Source: Moringa oleifera
Lineage: Eukaryota > Streptophyta > Magnoliopsida > Brassicales > Moringaceae
Length of the DNA stretch: 64,000 nucleotides
Reading direction: 5' to 3'
NCBI GenBank assembly: GCA_021397835.1
Contig: JAJFZO010000896.1
Location: 3,760,501 to 3,824,500, forward strand
The first letter of the stretch is position 1. Every line of letters begins with the position of its first letter. The position numbers were made by a program, and so were the translations under genes. The notes below the pieces were generated by a model. It ran no database searches and had not been told where the DNA came from. It saw only the letters and a program-made list of their open reading frames with translations. This document shows, in pieces, positions 49,870-61,281 of this stretch.

Positions 49870-52800
49870 TGCTGGTGTTACCGAACACCAATACTAGCAC
49901 TAGTGGAGGCTAGGGACTACATTGCAAGGTAATTGCTGGTGTTAGTAGATGCTAATGCTAGAGCCGAGGGAGCCCATTGATGATCCAATGAGAGTCGCTA
50001 GCATTAGGAGAGCCCAATGACTACTGTTGGGGGTCATTAGAGTAGATGGAGGCCAGTGCTAGCACTAGGGGAGTAGAGCAATGACCCAGCGGTAGTCACT
50101 AGCACTGGCAAATATCTATGTTGGGTTCCCCCACTAATGGCCCAATGATATTCGTTGGCGCACGTCTATGCTAGAGCAAGCATTAAACGAGCCTAACGAT
50201 GACCTAGTAGTAATGGTTAACACTGGGAGAGCCTAACGACTATAACAGGAAGGTCGTTGGTGCTGGCAGACGCTCACGCTATTTTGGGGGAACCAATGAT
50301 TACCTAGTTACTACTATAGGGTAGTCGTTGGTGTTATCAGACGCTGACGCCAGCATCAAGTGAACCAAGAGACTTTTGAGCTACTTGTGTAGGCAATTGT
50401 TGGTGTTGATAGATGTTAGTACTAGTACCACAGGAGCCTAGTGATGATTGCCTAAGAGTTGGTGGCATTGGGAGAGCGTAAAGATTGCTACTAGGCAATC
50501 GTTGGTACCAGTAGAACCTAGTACCACCACTGAGGGAGCCTAAGGATGACCGAAAAGTAGTCACTAGGGCCATCAGACATCAGTGCTAGGTTCCCCCAAT
50601 GATGGCCCAACGATAGTCGCTAGCATAGGTAGACGCGAGGGTAAGCATTAAAGGACCGAACGATGCTGTGGTAACAGTAGTTGGCATTGGGAGAGCCCAA
50701 AATTATTGTAGGGAAGTCACTGGTGCTGACAAATACTCACACGAACTTTGGGAGAACCCAAGGAATTCTTAGCTGTGACTGTGGGGGAATTATTGGTATT
50801 AGCAGATAGTGGCGCCAACACTAGGGGAACCTAAGGATAACCTAGTTATTGCTGCAAGGCAATTAATGGTGTTAGTAAAGCCTAGTGCCACCACAAGGAA
50901 GCCCAACGATAACCCCATGATAGTCAGTGGCATTGAAAGAGCCCAATAATTGCTACTAGGCAGGCACTAGTGCAGGTAGTCACAAGGGAAGGAACTAAAA
51001 GAGCCTAAAAATGGCCTAGCAGTAATAGTAGGCACTAGGAGAGCACAACTACTTTTGTGGGTAAGTCGCTCGTGCTGGTAAACGCTCTCATCAACTTTGA
51101 GAGAACCCAGCAACTTCTTAACTATGGCTACAGGGTATTTATCGAAGTTGGTAGACATCAACACCAATATTAAGAGGACACAGGGACTCTCTAGCTATTT
51201 TTGCGGGCGGTTACATATGTTAGTAAACACTATGCCAACATTAGGGGAGCCTAGCGACTACCACATGATGGTCGCTGGTGTTGAGAAAGCTTAACAACTG
51301 TTGTTGGAAAGTTACCATTGGTAAAGTTCAGTGCCAACACTAAGGGAGCTTTGGGATGACCTTGTAGTAGTCATTGGCACTCACAAACATTTACATTAGA
51401 TTCTCATAATCATGGCCCTACGGCCGTCCCTGACATTGGTCGATGCTAATGCAGCACTAAGGGACTCCAATGATGATTCAGTGACAATTATGACACTGGC
51501 AGAGATCTACACTAGGTTGCCCAAATGGCAGTGGCTAGCATAGGTAGACACGAGGGCAAGCTCTAAAAGAGCCCAACGATGGCGTAGTAGAAGTAGCTGG
51601 GGTTGGGAGAGCTTAATGACTATTGCGGGGAAATCGCTAGTGCCGACAAATGCTCTCGTCAGCTTTGAAGGAACCCAATGATTGCCGAGCGACTACTTTA
51701 GAGTAGTTACTGGTATTAAAAGATGCTAGCACTAGCATTAGGGGAACCCAGGGATTGCCCAACTATTGATGTAGGGCAGTCACAAGAGTTGGTAAACACT
51801 AGTGCTAGCATTAAGGGCATCATTAAGCATTGGTGTTAGGATAGCCCAACGACTATTCTAAGGCAATCGCTGATGTTGGTAGATGCCAGTGCTAACATTA
51901 ACGGAGCTCAGCGACAACCTTACCTTAAGGGAATCATCAATTTCCCAATAACTACTATAGTATAGTTGTTAGTGTTGGCAAACTTCGATGCTAAAACTAA
52001 GGGAACCCGAGGACTTGATCGCTACTACTGCGGAGTAATTGTTGCTATCGACTGACGTTAGTGCTAATATTGGGTAAGCCAATAATGACCAAATGACAGT
52101 CGTAGGCATTAGGAGAGCATTGTGACTACTATTGGGTAGTCATTGGTAGTGGTACACATATGCATTAGGTTACCCCAACAATGGCTCAATGGTAGTTAAA
52201 GGCACAAGAAGACACGAGGGTAAGCACTCAAGGAGCCAAACGATGACCTAGTAGTAATAGTTGGCATCAAGAGAGCCCAACAACTATTGCAGGGAAGTCA
52301 CTTGTGCTGGTTGATGCTCGCACTAGCTTTGAGGGAACTTATGACTGCCTAGCTACTTCTATTGTGCAATTAGTGGTGTCGATAAATGCTAATGCCAACA
52401 TGGGGGGAGCCCTACGATGACTTTACGATAGTCACTGGCATTAGGAGAGCCCAATGATTATTGCAGGTTAGTTGGTAATGTTAGTAGATGCCAACGCTAG
52501 TACCTACGGAGATTAGCGATGACCCAATAACTGTCATTGGCATTAAATGACATCTACGTTAAGTGCCCTAGCGATGTCCTAACGAAAGTCAATAGCCAAA
52601 AAATGACTACGAGGAACTCGTTGCACTGGCTAAAACTTGTACCAGCTTTACGAGAACCCAATAACTAATTAGCTACTAGTGTGGGGCAATGGTCAGTGCT
52701 AGCAGACATCAGTCCCAACACTAAAAGAACCCAAAGACTACCAAGCTATTGTTGTGTGGCAGTTGGTGGTGTTGGTAAATGTTAGTGTTGGCATCGAGGG

Positions 52801-55800
52801 ACCCAAGTGATAACCCAATAATAGATGCTCGCATTCACGAAGCCCAATCACTACTACTAGGTTATTGTTGACGTTAGTAGACATTGGCATTGGGTTGCCC
52901 TAGCGATGGCCCTATAGTAATCATAAGCACAAGTAGATGATAGAGTAAGCACTAGAGTAGCCCAATGATACTAGTAGATGTTGATGCTAACATTAGGAGA
53001 ACCAAAGGACAGCCTTGTTATTACTGCGAGGTAGTTTTTAGCATCGATTGATACTAGTACTAGTATTGAGGCAACCCAAGGACGACCCAGTAATAATCAC
53101 AGGCGTTAGGAGAGGCTTATGACAGCTATTGGGTAGTTACTGAGGCATGTAGAAATTTGTATTTTGTTGCCCCAAAAATGGCCCAATTGTAGTAGCTGGC
53201 ACATAAAGACGCGGGAGCAAGCACTAGAGTGGCCCAACGATAGCCTAACAATAGTAATTGGCATTAGGAGAGCCCAACGACTATTTTTAGCACTAAAGGA
53301 ACCTAATGACAACCCAACTATTACTGCAGGGTAGTTGTTGGTGTTAGTAGACATTACTATTAGCATTGAGGGAGCCTAACGACTATAGTTCAGCAGTCAT
53401 TAACGCTAGTAGATACTAATACGAGTACCTGATGAGCCAATGGTAGTCGTTGGCGCTTGTCAACGTTTGTACTAAGTTCCCCCAATAATGGCTCTACAAT
53501 AGTTGCTCGTATAGATAGATGCAATGATAACCACTAATGGAGCCCAACGAAGGCATAACAATAGTAGTTAGCATTGGGAGAGCCAAATGACGATTACACG
53601 AGATTCGTTGGGCTGGCTGACACTCACACTAGGTCCGGGGGAACCCAATGACTACTTAACTATTTTTGCGCTGCAATTGCTGATGTTGGTAAATGCTAGT
53701 GTTAGCATCGATTGGACCTAACGATGACCCCATGATAGTCATTGGCATTGGGGAGACTAACAATTATGGCTAGGCAATCACTGACGTTGGTAGATGGTAG
53801 TGTTAGCACTAAGGCAACTCAACAACGACCTTGCGATAATCGCTAACGTAGATAAACGTGAGGGTAACTGTAGAAGGAATCGAAGGATGGCCTAACAATA
53901 GTACTAGGCACTAAGAAAGCCCAATGACTTCTACAGGGATATTGCTGGTGCTAGGACACACTCGTGCCAACTTTGGGGGAACCTAACAATTGCCTAGCTA
54001 TTATTGCGTGGTAGTTATAGGTGTTAATAAACAATGGTGCCAACAGTAGGGGAATCGAAAGACCTCATAGTTATTACTGCGAGGAAATTACTAGTGTTGA
54101 TACATGCTAGTACTACCACTGGGTTTTCCTAGTGATGACCCAACGAAAGTTGCTATCATACATAGACGTGACGGCAAGCATAGGAGGGGCGAACAATAGC
54201 CTAGCAGTAGTAGTAGGCACTGAAAGACCCAATGACTTTTGTGTGGTGTCACTGGTGCTGGCAGACGTCATGCCAGCTTTAGGACAACCTAATGATTGCC
54301 TAGCTATTGTTATGAGGCAGTTATTGGTGCTCATAGATGCCGGTGCTTACAGTTTGCGAACCTTAAAACTGCCCAGCTATAACTACGGGGCACTAGTTAA
54401 TGTTAGTAAATGCTTGTCCTAGCATCGGTGGAGCCTAACGATGACCTAATGGCTAGCATTAGGAGAGCACAACTGCTGTAATTGGATAGTCATTAATGCT
54501 AGTAGATGCTTGCCATTGCCATTCCCTCAATGATGCCCCAACAGTAATCGCTGGTGTCAATCGACGTAAAGGTAAGCACTAGAAGAGCCTAACGATGGCC
54601 TAGCAGTAGTTGTTAGCATTGAGAGAGTAGGGAAGCTGCAGGTAATAGTAAGTATTTCCACTTGCTTTCGAGGAACCCAACGACTATCCAGTTAGTGATG
54701 TGAGGCAATCTCTAGTGTTGGTTTATGTTAGTGCTAGCACTAAGGCAATAAACGAACTTCCCAACAATTATTGTAAGGTAGTTACTTTTATCGAATGTTA
54801 GCAATGGGGGAGCTCTACGATAACACCATGATTGTCACTGGTGTTCGAAAAGCGAAACGACTATTATTGGGCAATCATTGGCACTGGTAGGTGCTAGGTT
54901 TAACACTGGGGAGCTCAGCAGTGATAACCCAATGATAGTCGTAGGCATTAGGGGAGCTCTACAATCGATATTGGGTAGTCGCTTGCACTAGTAAACATCT
55001 GCATTGGGTTCGCCTAGTGATAACCAAGCAATAATCATTAGTGTACCCAGATGTGAGGGCAAGCACTAAAAGAACCCAAAAGATGGCCTAATAGTAGTAG
55101 GTGGCATTAAGAGAGCCAAAAATTATTTTGGGGAAGTCATTGGTGCTGATAGACGCTTACGTTAAATTATGGGGAACCTATAGATTGCTCAACTGTGGCT
55201 ATTGGATAGTTGCTGGTGTTAATAGACACCAGCACCAACACTAGGGGAACTAGGGATTGCCCATGTATTGCTATGGGTAGTTGCTAGAGTCGGTAGATGT
55301 TAGCGCTAACATCAGGAGAGTCCAGTGATGACCCCATGATAGTCACTAGTATTGGGAGGGCCCAATGATTGTTGTTGAGTAGTCATTGAGGATGTTAGAT
55401 GCCAGCATCAGCATTTGGGGAGCTTAATGATAACCTAACTTTAAGGGAATCGACAACTTCCCAACTACTATTATAATGTAATTACCAGTGTTGGCACACG
55501 TCGACACCAGCATTAAGGAACCCATGGGTTACCCCACTATTATTGTATGACAGTTGCCTAGGTCGATAGATTCTAGAGCTTGCACCAAATAAGCCCAGTA
55601 ATGACCCAATGACTGTTACAGTAATTGAGAGAGCCTAACGATTGCTGCTAGGCAGTTGCTAGTGTTGGTAGACGCTAGTGTTAGCGGATTATAGCCACTG
55701 TCATTGCTATAATAATGGCCCAACGGTTGTTGCTGATGATGGTAGATGCGAGAGTAAGCATTAGAGAAGCCTAACATTGCCTAGTAGAAGTTGTTGGCAT

Positions 55801-56014
55801 TGGGAAAGCCCAATGACTATGGGGAGGAAGTCGTGCGTGTTGGTAAATGCTCATGCCAATTTTTGAGGAACTCAATGACCACCCAGCTACTACTATCGGG
55901 TAGTCATTTGTGTTGGTTGTGGGAGCCCAATGACAGGTGTTAGTAGGGGCTAGTGTTAGCATTGGAGGAGCTTAATGACGATGACCCAATGATAGTTACA
56001 GTCGCTGTGAGAGC
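49870..56014 (+). repeat. Satellite family B, block 3, left of the inserted element
   Basis: B units entered at TTGCTGGTGTTACC. The GGGAATCATCAATTTCCC variant near 51929 corresponds to the TAGGAATCAT landmark of blocks 1 and 2. A second version, TTAAGGGAATCGACAACTTC, lies at 55441, so this landmark occurs twice here, about 3.5 kb apart, but once in the other blocks. This suggests an old internal duplication of roughly 3.5 kb. No coding region is visible. Confidence 0.88.
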
Positions 56015-56023
56015 CCTACAACT
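56015..56023 (+). repeat. Left target-site duplication
   Basis: CCTACAACT directly precedes the inserted element. It belongs to the host B phrase GAGAGCCCTACAACT. The matching copy on the right is CCTACAATT (8 of 9 identical, a C/T difference). Confidence 0.82.
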
Positions 56024-56603
56024 AGATTTGACCGTGGTTCGGCTCAAATAGATGAACTGAATCGTAATTTTAAGGTTTTTAACCGAACCGGAATCGGTAT
56101 AAACGATTTTGGTTTTAAACCGTAATCGAAAGCATTTTGAAAATGGTTCGGATACGGTTCATGTAAATTTTGAATCGGAACCAAAACTAACAGTTCAAAA
56201 TCGATGGTTCCGGTTCGGTTTTTAATTAAATTAATTTTTAAAATATTAAAAAATTTAATTTAAAAATTATTAAAAAATTAATTTTAAAAATTTTAAAAAT
56301 AATTTTAGTTTTAAAATATATATTTTAATAAAAGTATAATTATTTTTATTTTTAATTTTATTAAAAATTTATAATTAAAATAAAAATATTATATTTATAA
56401 TTAAAATATAAACCGAAATCGAAACGAACTGAAACTTGAACCATATATGAACCAAAACCAAAACTGAAACGGAACCACTTTTCAACTGAACCTTAACCGA
56501 AACCGCAGCTTAATGGTTCAGGTTCCGATTTATTCTAACCATGAACCTTGAACCGATAGTTCGAAATCGAAATCAAACTGAATCCGAACTATGGTCAGGT
56601 TTA
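56024..56603. mobile_element. 580 bp fold-back non-autonomous DNA transposon (MITE-like)
   Basis: This stretch is unlike both satellites and interrupts a B unit cleanly. The host phrase stops at GAGAGCCCTACAACT and resumes at CCTACAATTACTAATGGGCA, so removing the element and one target copy restores a normal B unit. Near the ends is an inverted pair, GACCGTGGTTCGG at 56030-56042 and CCGAACTATGGTC at 56584-56596 (11 of 13 complementary), set 6-7 bp inside each end. The left arm is rich in GGTTCGG and GGAATCGG words, and the right arm in CCGAAACC and CGAAATCGAAA words. The arms are therefore loosely complementary around an AT-only core. There is no open frame for a transposase, so it would need enzyme from elsewhere. 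A 9 bp target duplication fits Mutator-like elements, and 8 bp would fit hAT; the family call is inference. Confidence 0.85.
56219..56410. other. AT-rich core of the fold-back element
   Basis: About 190 bp almost without G or C, made of TTAATTAAA, TTTAAAAATT and ATAATTAAAATA words with local self-complementarity. It forms the loop between the two arms of the element. It is by far the most AT-rich stretch in the window. Confidence 0.9.
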
Positions 56604-56612
56604 CCTACAATT
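56604..56612 (+). repeat. Right target-site duplication
   Basis: CCTACAATT immediately follows the element and continues into the host B phrase ACTAATGGGCAATCGC. It pairs with CCTACAACT on the left. Confidence 0.82.
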
Positions 56613-59600
56613 ACTAATGGGCAATCGCTTATGCTAGCAAACATCTACACTGGGACATGTGGGTTCTTCTAGTGATGGCCTAGTGGACATCAACTAACAC
56701 CAGCGCCTGCATTGAGAAATCCTTGGAACTACCCAACTATTGCTGCGAAACAGTTGCTAGTGTTGATGGATGCTAGTGCTAGCATCGAGGGAGCCTAGTG
56801 ACATCTCTATGATAGTTGCTAGCATTGAAAGAGCCCAATGACTGTTGCTTAAGAGTGGCTGGCACTGTTTAAGGTCAGCACAGCACTAGGGGAACTCAGC
56901 GATGACCCAACAACAATTGCTTGTACTAGCAAACATCTGTGCTGTGTTCCTCCAATGATGACCCAGTAACAGTCATAATTGTAGGTAGAGTTCAACGACG
57001 ATGCAATAGTAGTAATTGGCATAAGGAAGGCACACCGACTACTGATGAAGTCCCACGTGTTGGTAAACGTCGACGATAGCATAAGAGGAACCTAGGTACT
57101 GCCTAGCTATTGCTGCGGGAAATTTACTGGTGTTAGGAGACACTAGTGCCACCACTAAGGGAATCTAATGACGACCTCATGATGGTCATTGGCATTGGGA
57201 GAGCCAAACAACTATTATTAGGCAGTCACTAGTGCTAGGGGAGCTTAGCGATGACCCAATGGTAATCATTAGCACTGGTAGATATTAGTGTTGTGTTCCC
57301 CCAATTGTGGCCCGATGAGAATAGCAGGCATAAGTAGGCGCGAGGGCAAACACTAAGGAGCACAATGACTACTACGGGGCCAATGAAAGTAACAAGCGCA
57401 AGTAGGCATGATGGTAAGTACTAAAAGAGCTTAACGACGACGTAGCAAGAGTAGTAAGCACAAAGAGAGCCCAACGACTATTGTAGGGTAATCACTGATG
57501 CTAACAGACACTCACACTAACTTTGCGGTAGCCTAGTGACTACTTACCAATATGTGGGGAACCCAAGGACTGCCCAACTATTATTAAGTAGTTGCTAGTG
57601 TCAGTAGATGTGAGCACTAATATGAGGGAAGCCTTGCGATAACCCCATGATAGTCACTAGCATTGGGAGAGCCTAACAATTGCTACTGGCCAGTTGTTAA
57701 CAACTGCAAAGATTTACAAGGGTTACCAAAGAATGGCCCTATGGAGGTCACAAGCATAGGTAGATAAGAGGGCAAGCCCTAGATGAGCCCAACCATGACC
57801 TGGCAATAATCATTAGCACTAGAAAAGCCTAATGATTGCTACAGAGAAATTGCTTATGCTCGCAAATACTCATGCCAGCTTTAAAGGAGCCCAATGAGTG
57901 GCTAGTTATTTTTGCAACACTATTGTTGGTGTTGTTAAACACTAGTGCCAACACTGAGGGAGCCTAGTAATGACCCTATGATAGTTACTAGCATTGGGAG
58001 AGCCCAACAACTACTACTGGGCAACGATTGACACAATAGATGGCAACATGAGTACTAGAGTAACTTGATAATGACCTAATGATAGTCGTTGGCATTAGTA
58101 GACATCAGCACTAGGTTCGCCCAGTGATGGCCCAACGGTTATCGCTGGTGCAAGTAAACATGAAGGCAAGCACAGTTAAGGTTGAATGATGGCTTAGCAA
58201 TAGTAGTAGGCATTGGGAGAGCCAACAACTTCTGCACGATGTCATTGGTTCTGGCAAAGGCTCGCACCAGCTTTGGAGAAACAAAATAGCTGCCTAGCCT
58301 ATTATTGCGAGGCAGTTATTGGTGTTCACAAACGCTGATGCTAGCACTAGGGCAACCCTAGGATTGCTTAACTGTTGTTGCATGGCAGTTGTTAGTGATG
58401 ATAGACGCTAGTACTAGCATCAAAAGGGGCTAACGATGACCTAATGACAATGGCTGGCATTGGAAAGGCCTAACTACTACTGTCGCATAGTCGTTGATGC
58501 TAGTAGATGCCAGCCACTATCATTACTGCAGCGATGGCCCAACAGCTACCATTACTGCTAGTAGACGTGATGATAAGCATTAAAGGAGCCTAATAGTGGC
58601 CTAGCAACATTTCTTGGCATTGGGAGACCCCAACGACTGTGGTGGGGAAGCCACAAGTGTTGGATGCCCAACAATTACTACCGTGCAGTCACTGGTGTTG
58701 GTTAACGGCGACGGAGCATTAGGGGAATTGAGAGACTTCTCATCAATTGATGTGAGGAAGTTGCTCTTATCGATAAGCGCTAGTGCCAACAATGGGGCAC
58801 CCTAGTGACAACCCCATGATAGTTGCTCACGTTAGGAGAGCCCAATGACAGTTTTTGGTAAGGGCCAATGTTAGCACTAAGGGAGCTCAATGGTGACAAC
58901 CTAATGATAATTAAAGGCATTGGGAAAGCCTTAAAAGTATTGCTAACTTGTCACTTGCATTGGCAAACATCTGCACTGGGTCAGCTCACCAATGATCGAG
59001 AGACAATTATTGGCGCTGGCAAACATTTGTAGTAGGTTCTCTAAATGATGGCCTAGTAAATGTCAACCAACAACAGCAACTACATTGAAAGAGCCTTGGA
59101 ACTACCTAACTATTTTTGTGAAGTAGTTGCTAGTGTTGGTGGACACTAGTGCTAGCATTAAGGAAGCCTAACGACGTCCCCTTGATAGTTGCTGGCATTA
59201 GGAGAGCCCAACTACTGGCAATGCTTAAGGCTAGCACATCACTAAGGGAGCTCAACGATGACCCAACACAATCTTTGGAACTGGCAGAGATCTATGCTGG
59301 GCTTCCCTAGCAATGACCCAACGACAGTCACTATTGCATGTAAAAGAGTCCAACGATGGTGCAGTAGTAGTTGGCATAGGGAATCTATAGCAACTACTCG
59401 GGGAAGTCCTTGGCACTAGTAGACGTTGACACCAACACGAAAGGAACTTCGGTGCAATTATTGGTATTAGTAAATGCTAGTGCAAGCACTAGGGGAATCC
59501 AACAATGACCTTAAAATGGTCATTGGCATTAAGGGAGTTGAACGACTACTACTGGGTAGTCATTAGTGCCAGGGGATCTTAGCGTTGACTCAACAGTAGT

Positions 59601-61281
59601 CATTAGCATTGGTAGATATGAATGTTGAGTTCCCTCAATTGTGGCTCAATGAAATAGCAGGCATAAGTAAGCACAAGGGCAAACACTAGAGGAGCTCAAC
59701 GACTACTGTGGGGCCATCCCTGATGCTTCCAAAGGCTCGCACTAATTTTAGGGGAGCCTAATGACTACTTGGCTTTAGCATTGAGGCACTTGTTCGTGTT
59801 GGTGGATGAAGTTGCTAACACAAGGCGAATCGAGGATTACCTAGCTGTTACTAAGAGGTAGTTGTTGGTGTCAATAGATACGAGCACCATTATAGGGGAA
59901 GCCTTGCAATAACTTAGGACAATCATTAGCATTGGGAGAGCCCAATGATTGCTACTAGGTAGTCACGAGCTTTAGTAGTCGACCAATAGTTACTTGCGTT
60001 GGCAGACATCTACACTAAGTTCTTGCAGCGATGACCATGCAACAGTCACTAATGCAGGTAGACATGGGGCAAAAGTATTAGATAGGTCTAACGATGGCCT
60101 AACAATGATAGTTGGCATTATAAGAGCCGAAAGATGACTACAAAGAAGTCGCTGATGCTAGTAAACGCTAGTGCCAGCTTTGAGGGAACCCTATAATTGT
60201 GCAGCTACTACTATGAGGTAGTTGTCGATGTTTGCAAATGTCAACGCTAACTCTAAGAGAACCTGGGTACTACCTTGCAATTATTGTAGCATAATTATTG
60301 GTGTTGGTAGACACTCGAGGTAGCACTAAGGGAGCCTTATGACAACTTCATAACTGTCGTTGGTGTTACGAGAGCCCAACAACTACTAAGCAGTCGCTAG
60401 CACTGATAAAGGCCAACAAATATTGCTAGTGGTAATCAGTGATGCTGGCAGTGATGTGCACTAGGTTGCCCCCGTGATGGCCTAGTGGTACTCTCTAACG
60501 TAAGTAAACATAAGGAAAAGCATTGAATGAGCCCAATGTCAGCCTAGCTACTATAGTTGGCATTGGGAATGCATAATGATTGGCGCAGGGAAGTGCCTAA
60601 TACAAGCTCATGCGAGCGCTAGCTTTGGAGGAACCCAACAACTAACCAATTACTTTTGTGATGCAATTGGTGCTGTTAGTAGACGCTAAAGCTAGCACGG
60701 GGGGAGTCTAACGATGACCCCGTGGTAGTCGGTGGCATTGGGAATGCCCAACCATTACGGTAAGGCAGTCATTGACATTGATAGACATTAGAGTCAGCAC
60801 TAGGGGTGCTTAAGGATGACCCAATGATTATCGCTGACACTGGTAAATGCGAGTGCAAGTACTAGGAAAGGTTAATGATGGCTTAGTTATAGTAAAAAGC
60901 ATAAGGAGAGTCTAACGATTATGCGTGGAAGTTACTGATGCTGGTAAACGCTTGTGCCAACATTAAGGGAACCCAACAACTACTTAGTTAGTACTGCAAG
61001 GTAGTTACTGGTGTTGGCAAACGCCAGTCCTAGCACTAAGAGAACCCAGGGGCAGCTCAGCTTTTGTAATAGGACAGTCATTAGTATTGATAGGAACTAG
61101 TGATAGCATCAAGGTAGCCCAATGACAACCACATGACAGTCGCTAGTGTTGTGAGAGCCTATCAATCATAAACATTTGTAGATGTCAGTACTAACACTAG
61201 GGGAGCTTAGCGACGATCCAACGGCAGTGCTGGGCTCCCCTCAAGACGGCCTAATGGTAGTTACTGGAATAAGTAAATGTG
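56613..61281 (+). repeat. Satellite family B, block 3, right of the inserted element
   Basis: B units continue in the same phase as before the insertion. Two units here (56983 region, GTAGAGTTCAACGACG, and 59341 region, AAAAGAGTCCAACGATGG) lack the CGAGGGCAAGCACTAG part. Two units in B block 1 (10522 and 11063) lack the same part. The same units share a GCACTGTTTAAGGTCAGC-type phrase just upstream (56850; compare 10397 and 10937). The block ends at AAGTAAATGTGATGG, where the A family resumes. A 9 bp extra segment, ACATGTGGG, interrupts the ACTGGGTTC landmark near 56655. No gene is seen. Confidence 0.88.

Noticed and set aside
56219..56410. An origin of replication or matrix-attachment region in the AT-rich stretch
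   Set aside because: It is AT-only sequence confined within the fold-back element, and nothing else supports either role.
56024..56603. A solo LTR or retrotransposon fragment
   Set aside because: The ends form an inverted pair, there is no TG...CA border, polypurine tract or primer site, and the target duplication is 9 bp rather than 4-6 bp.
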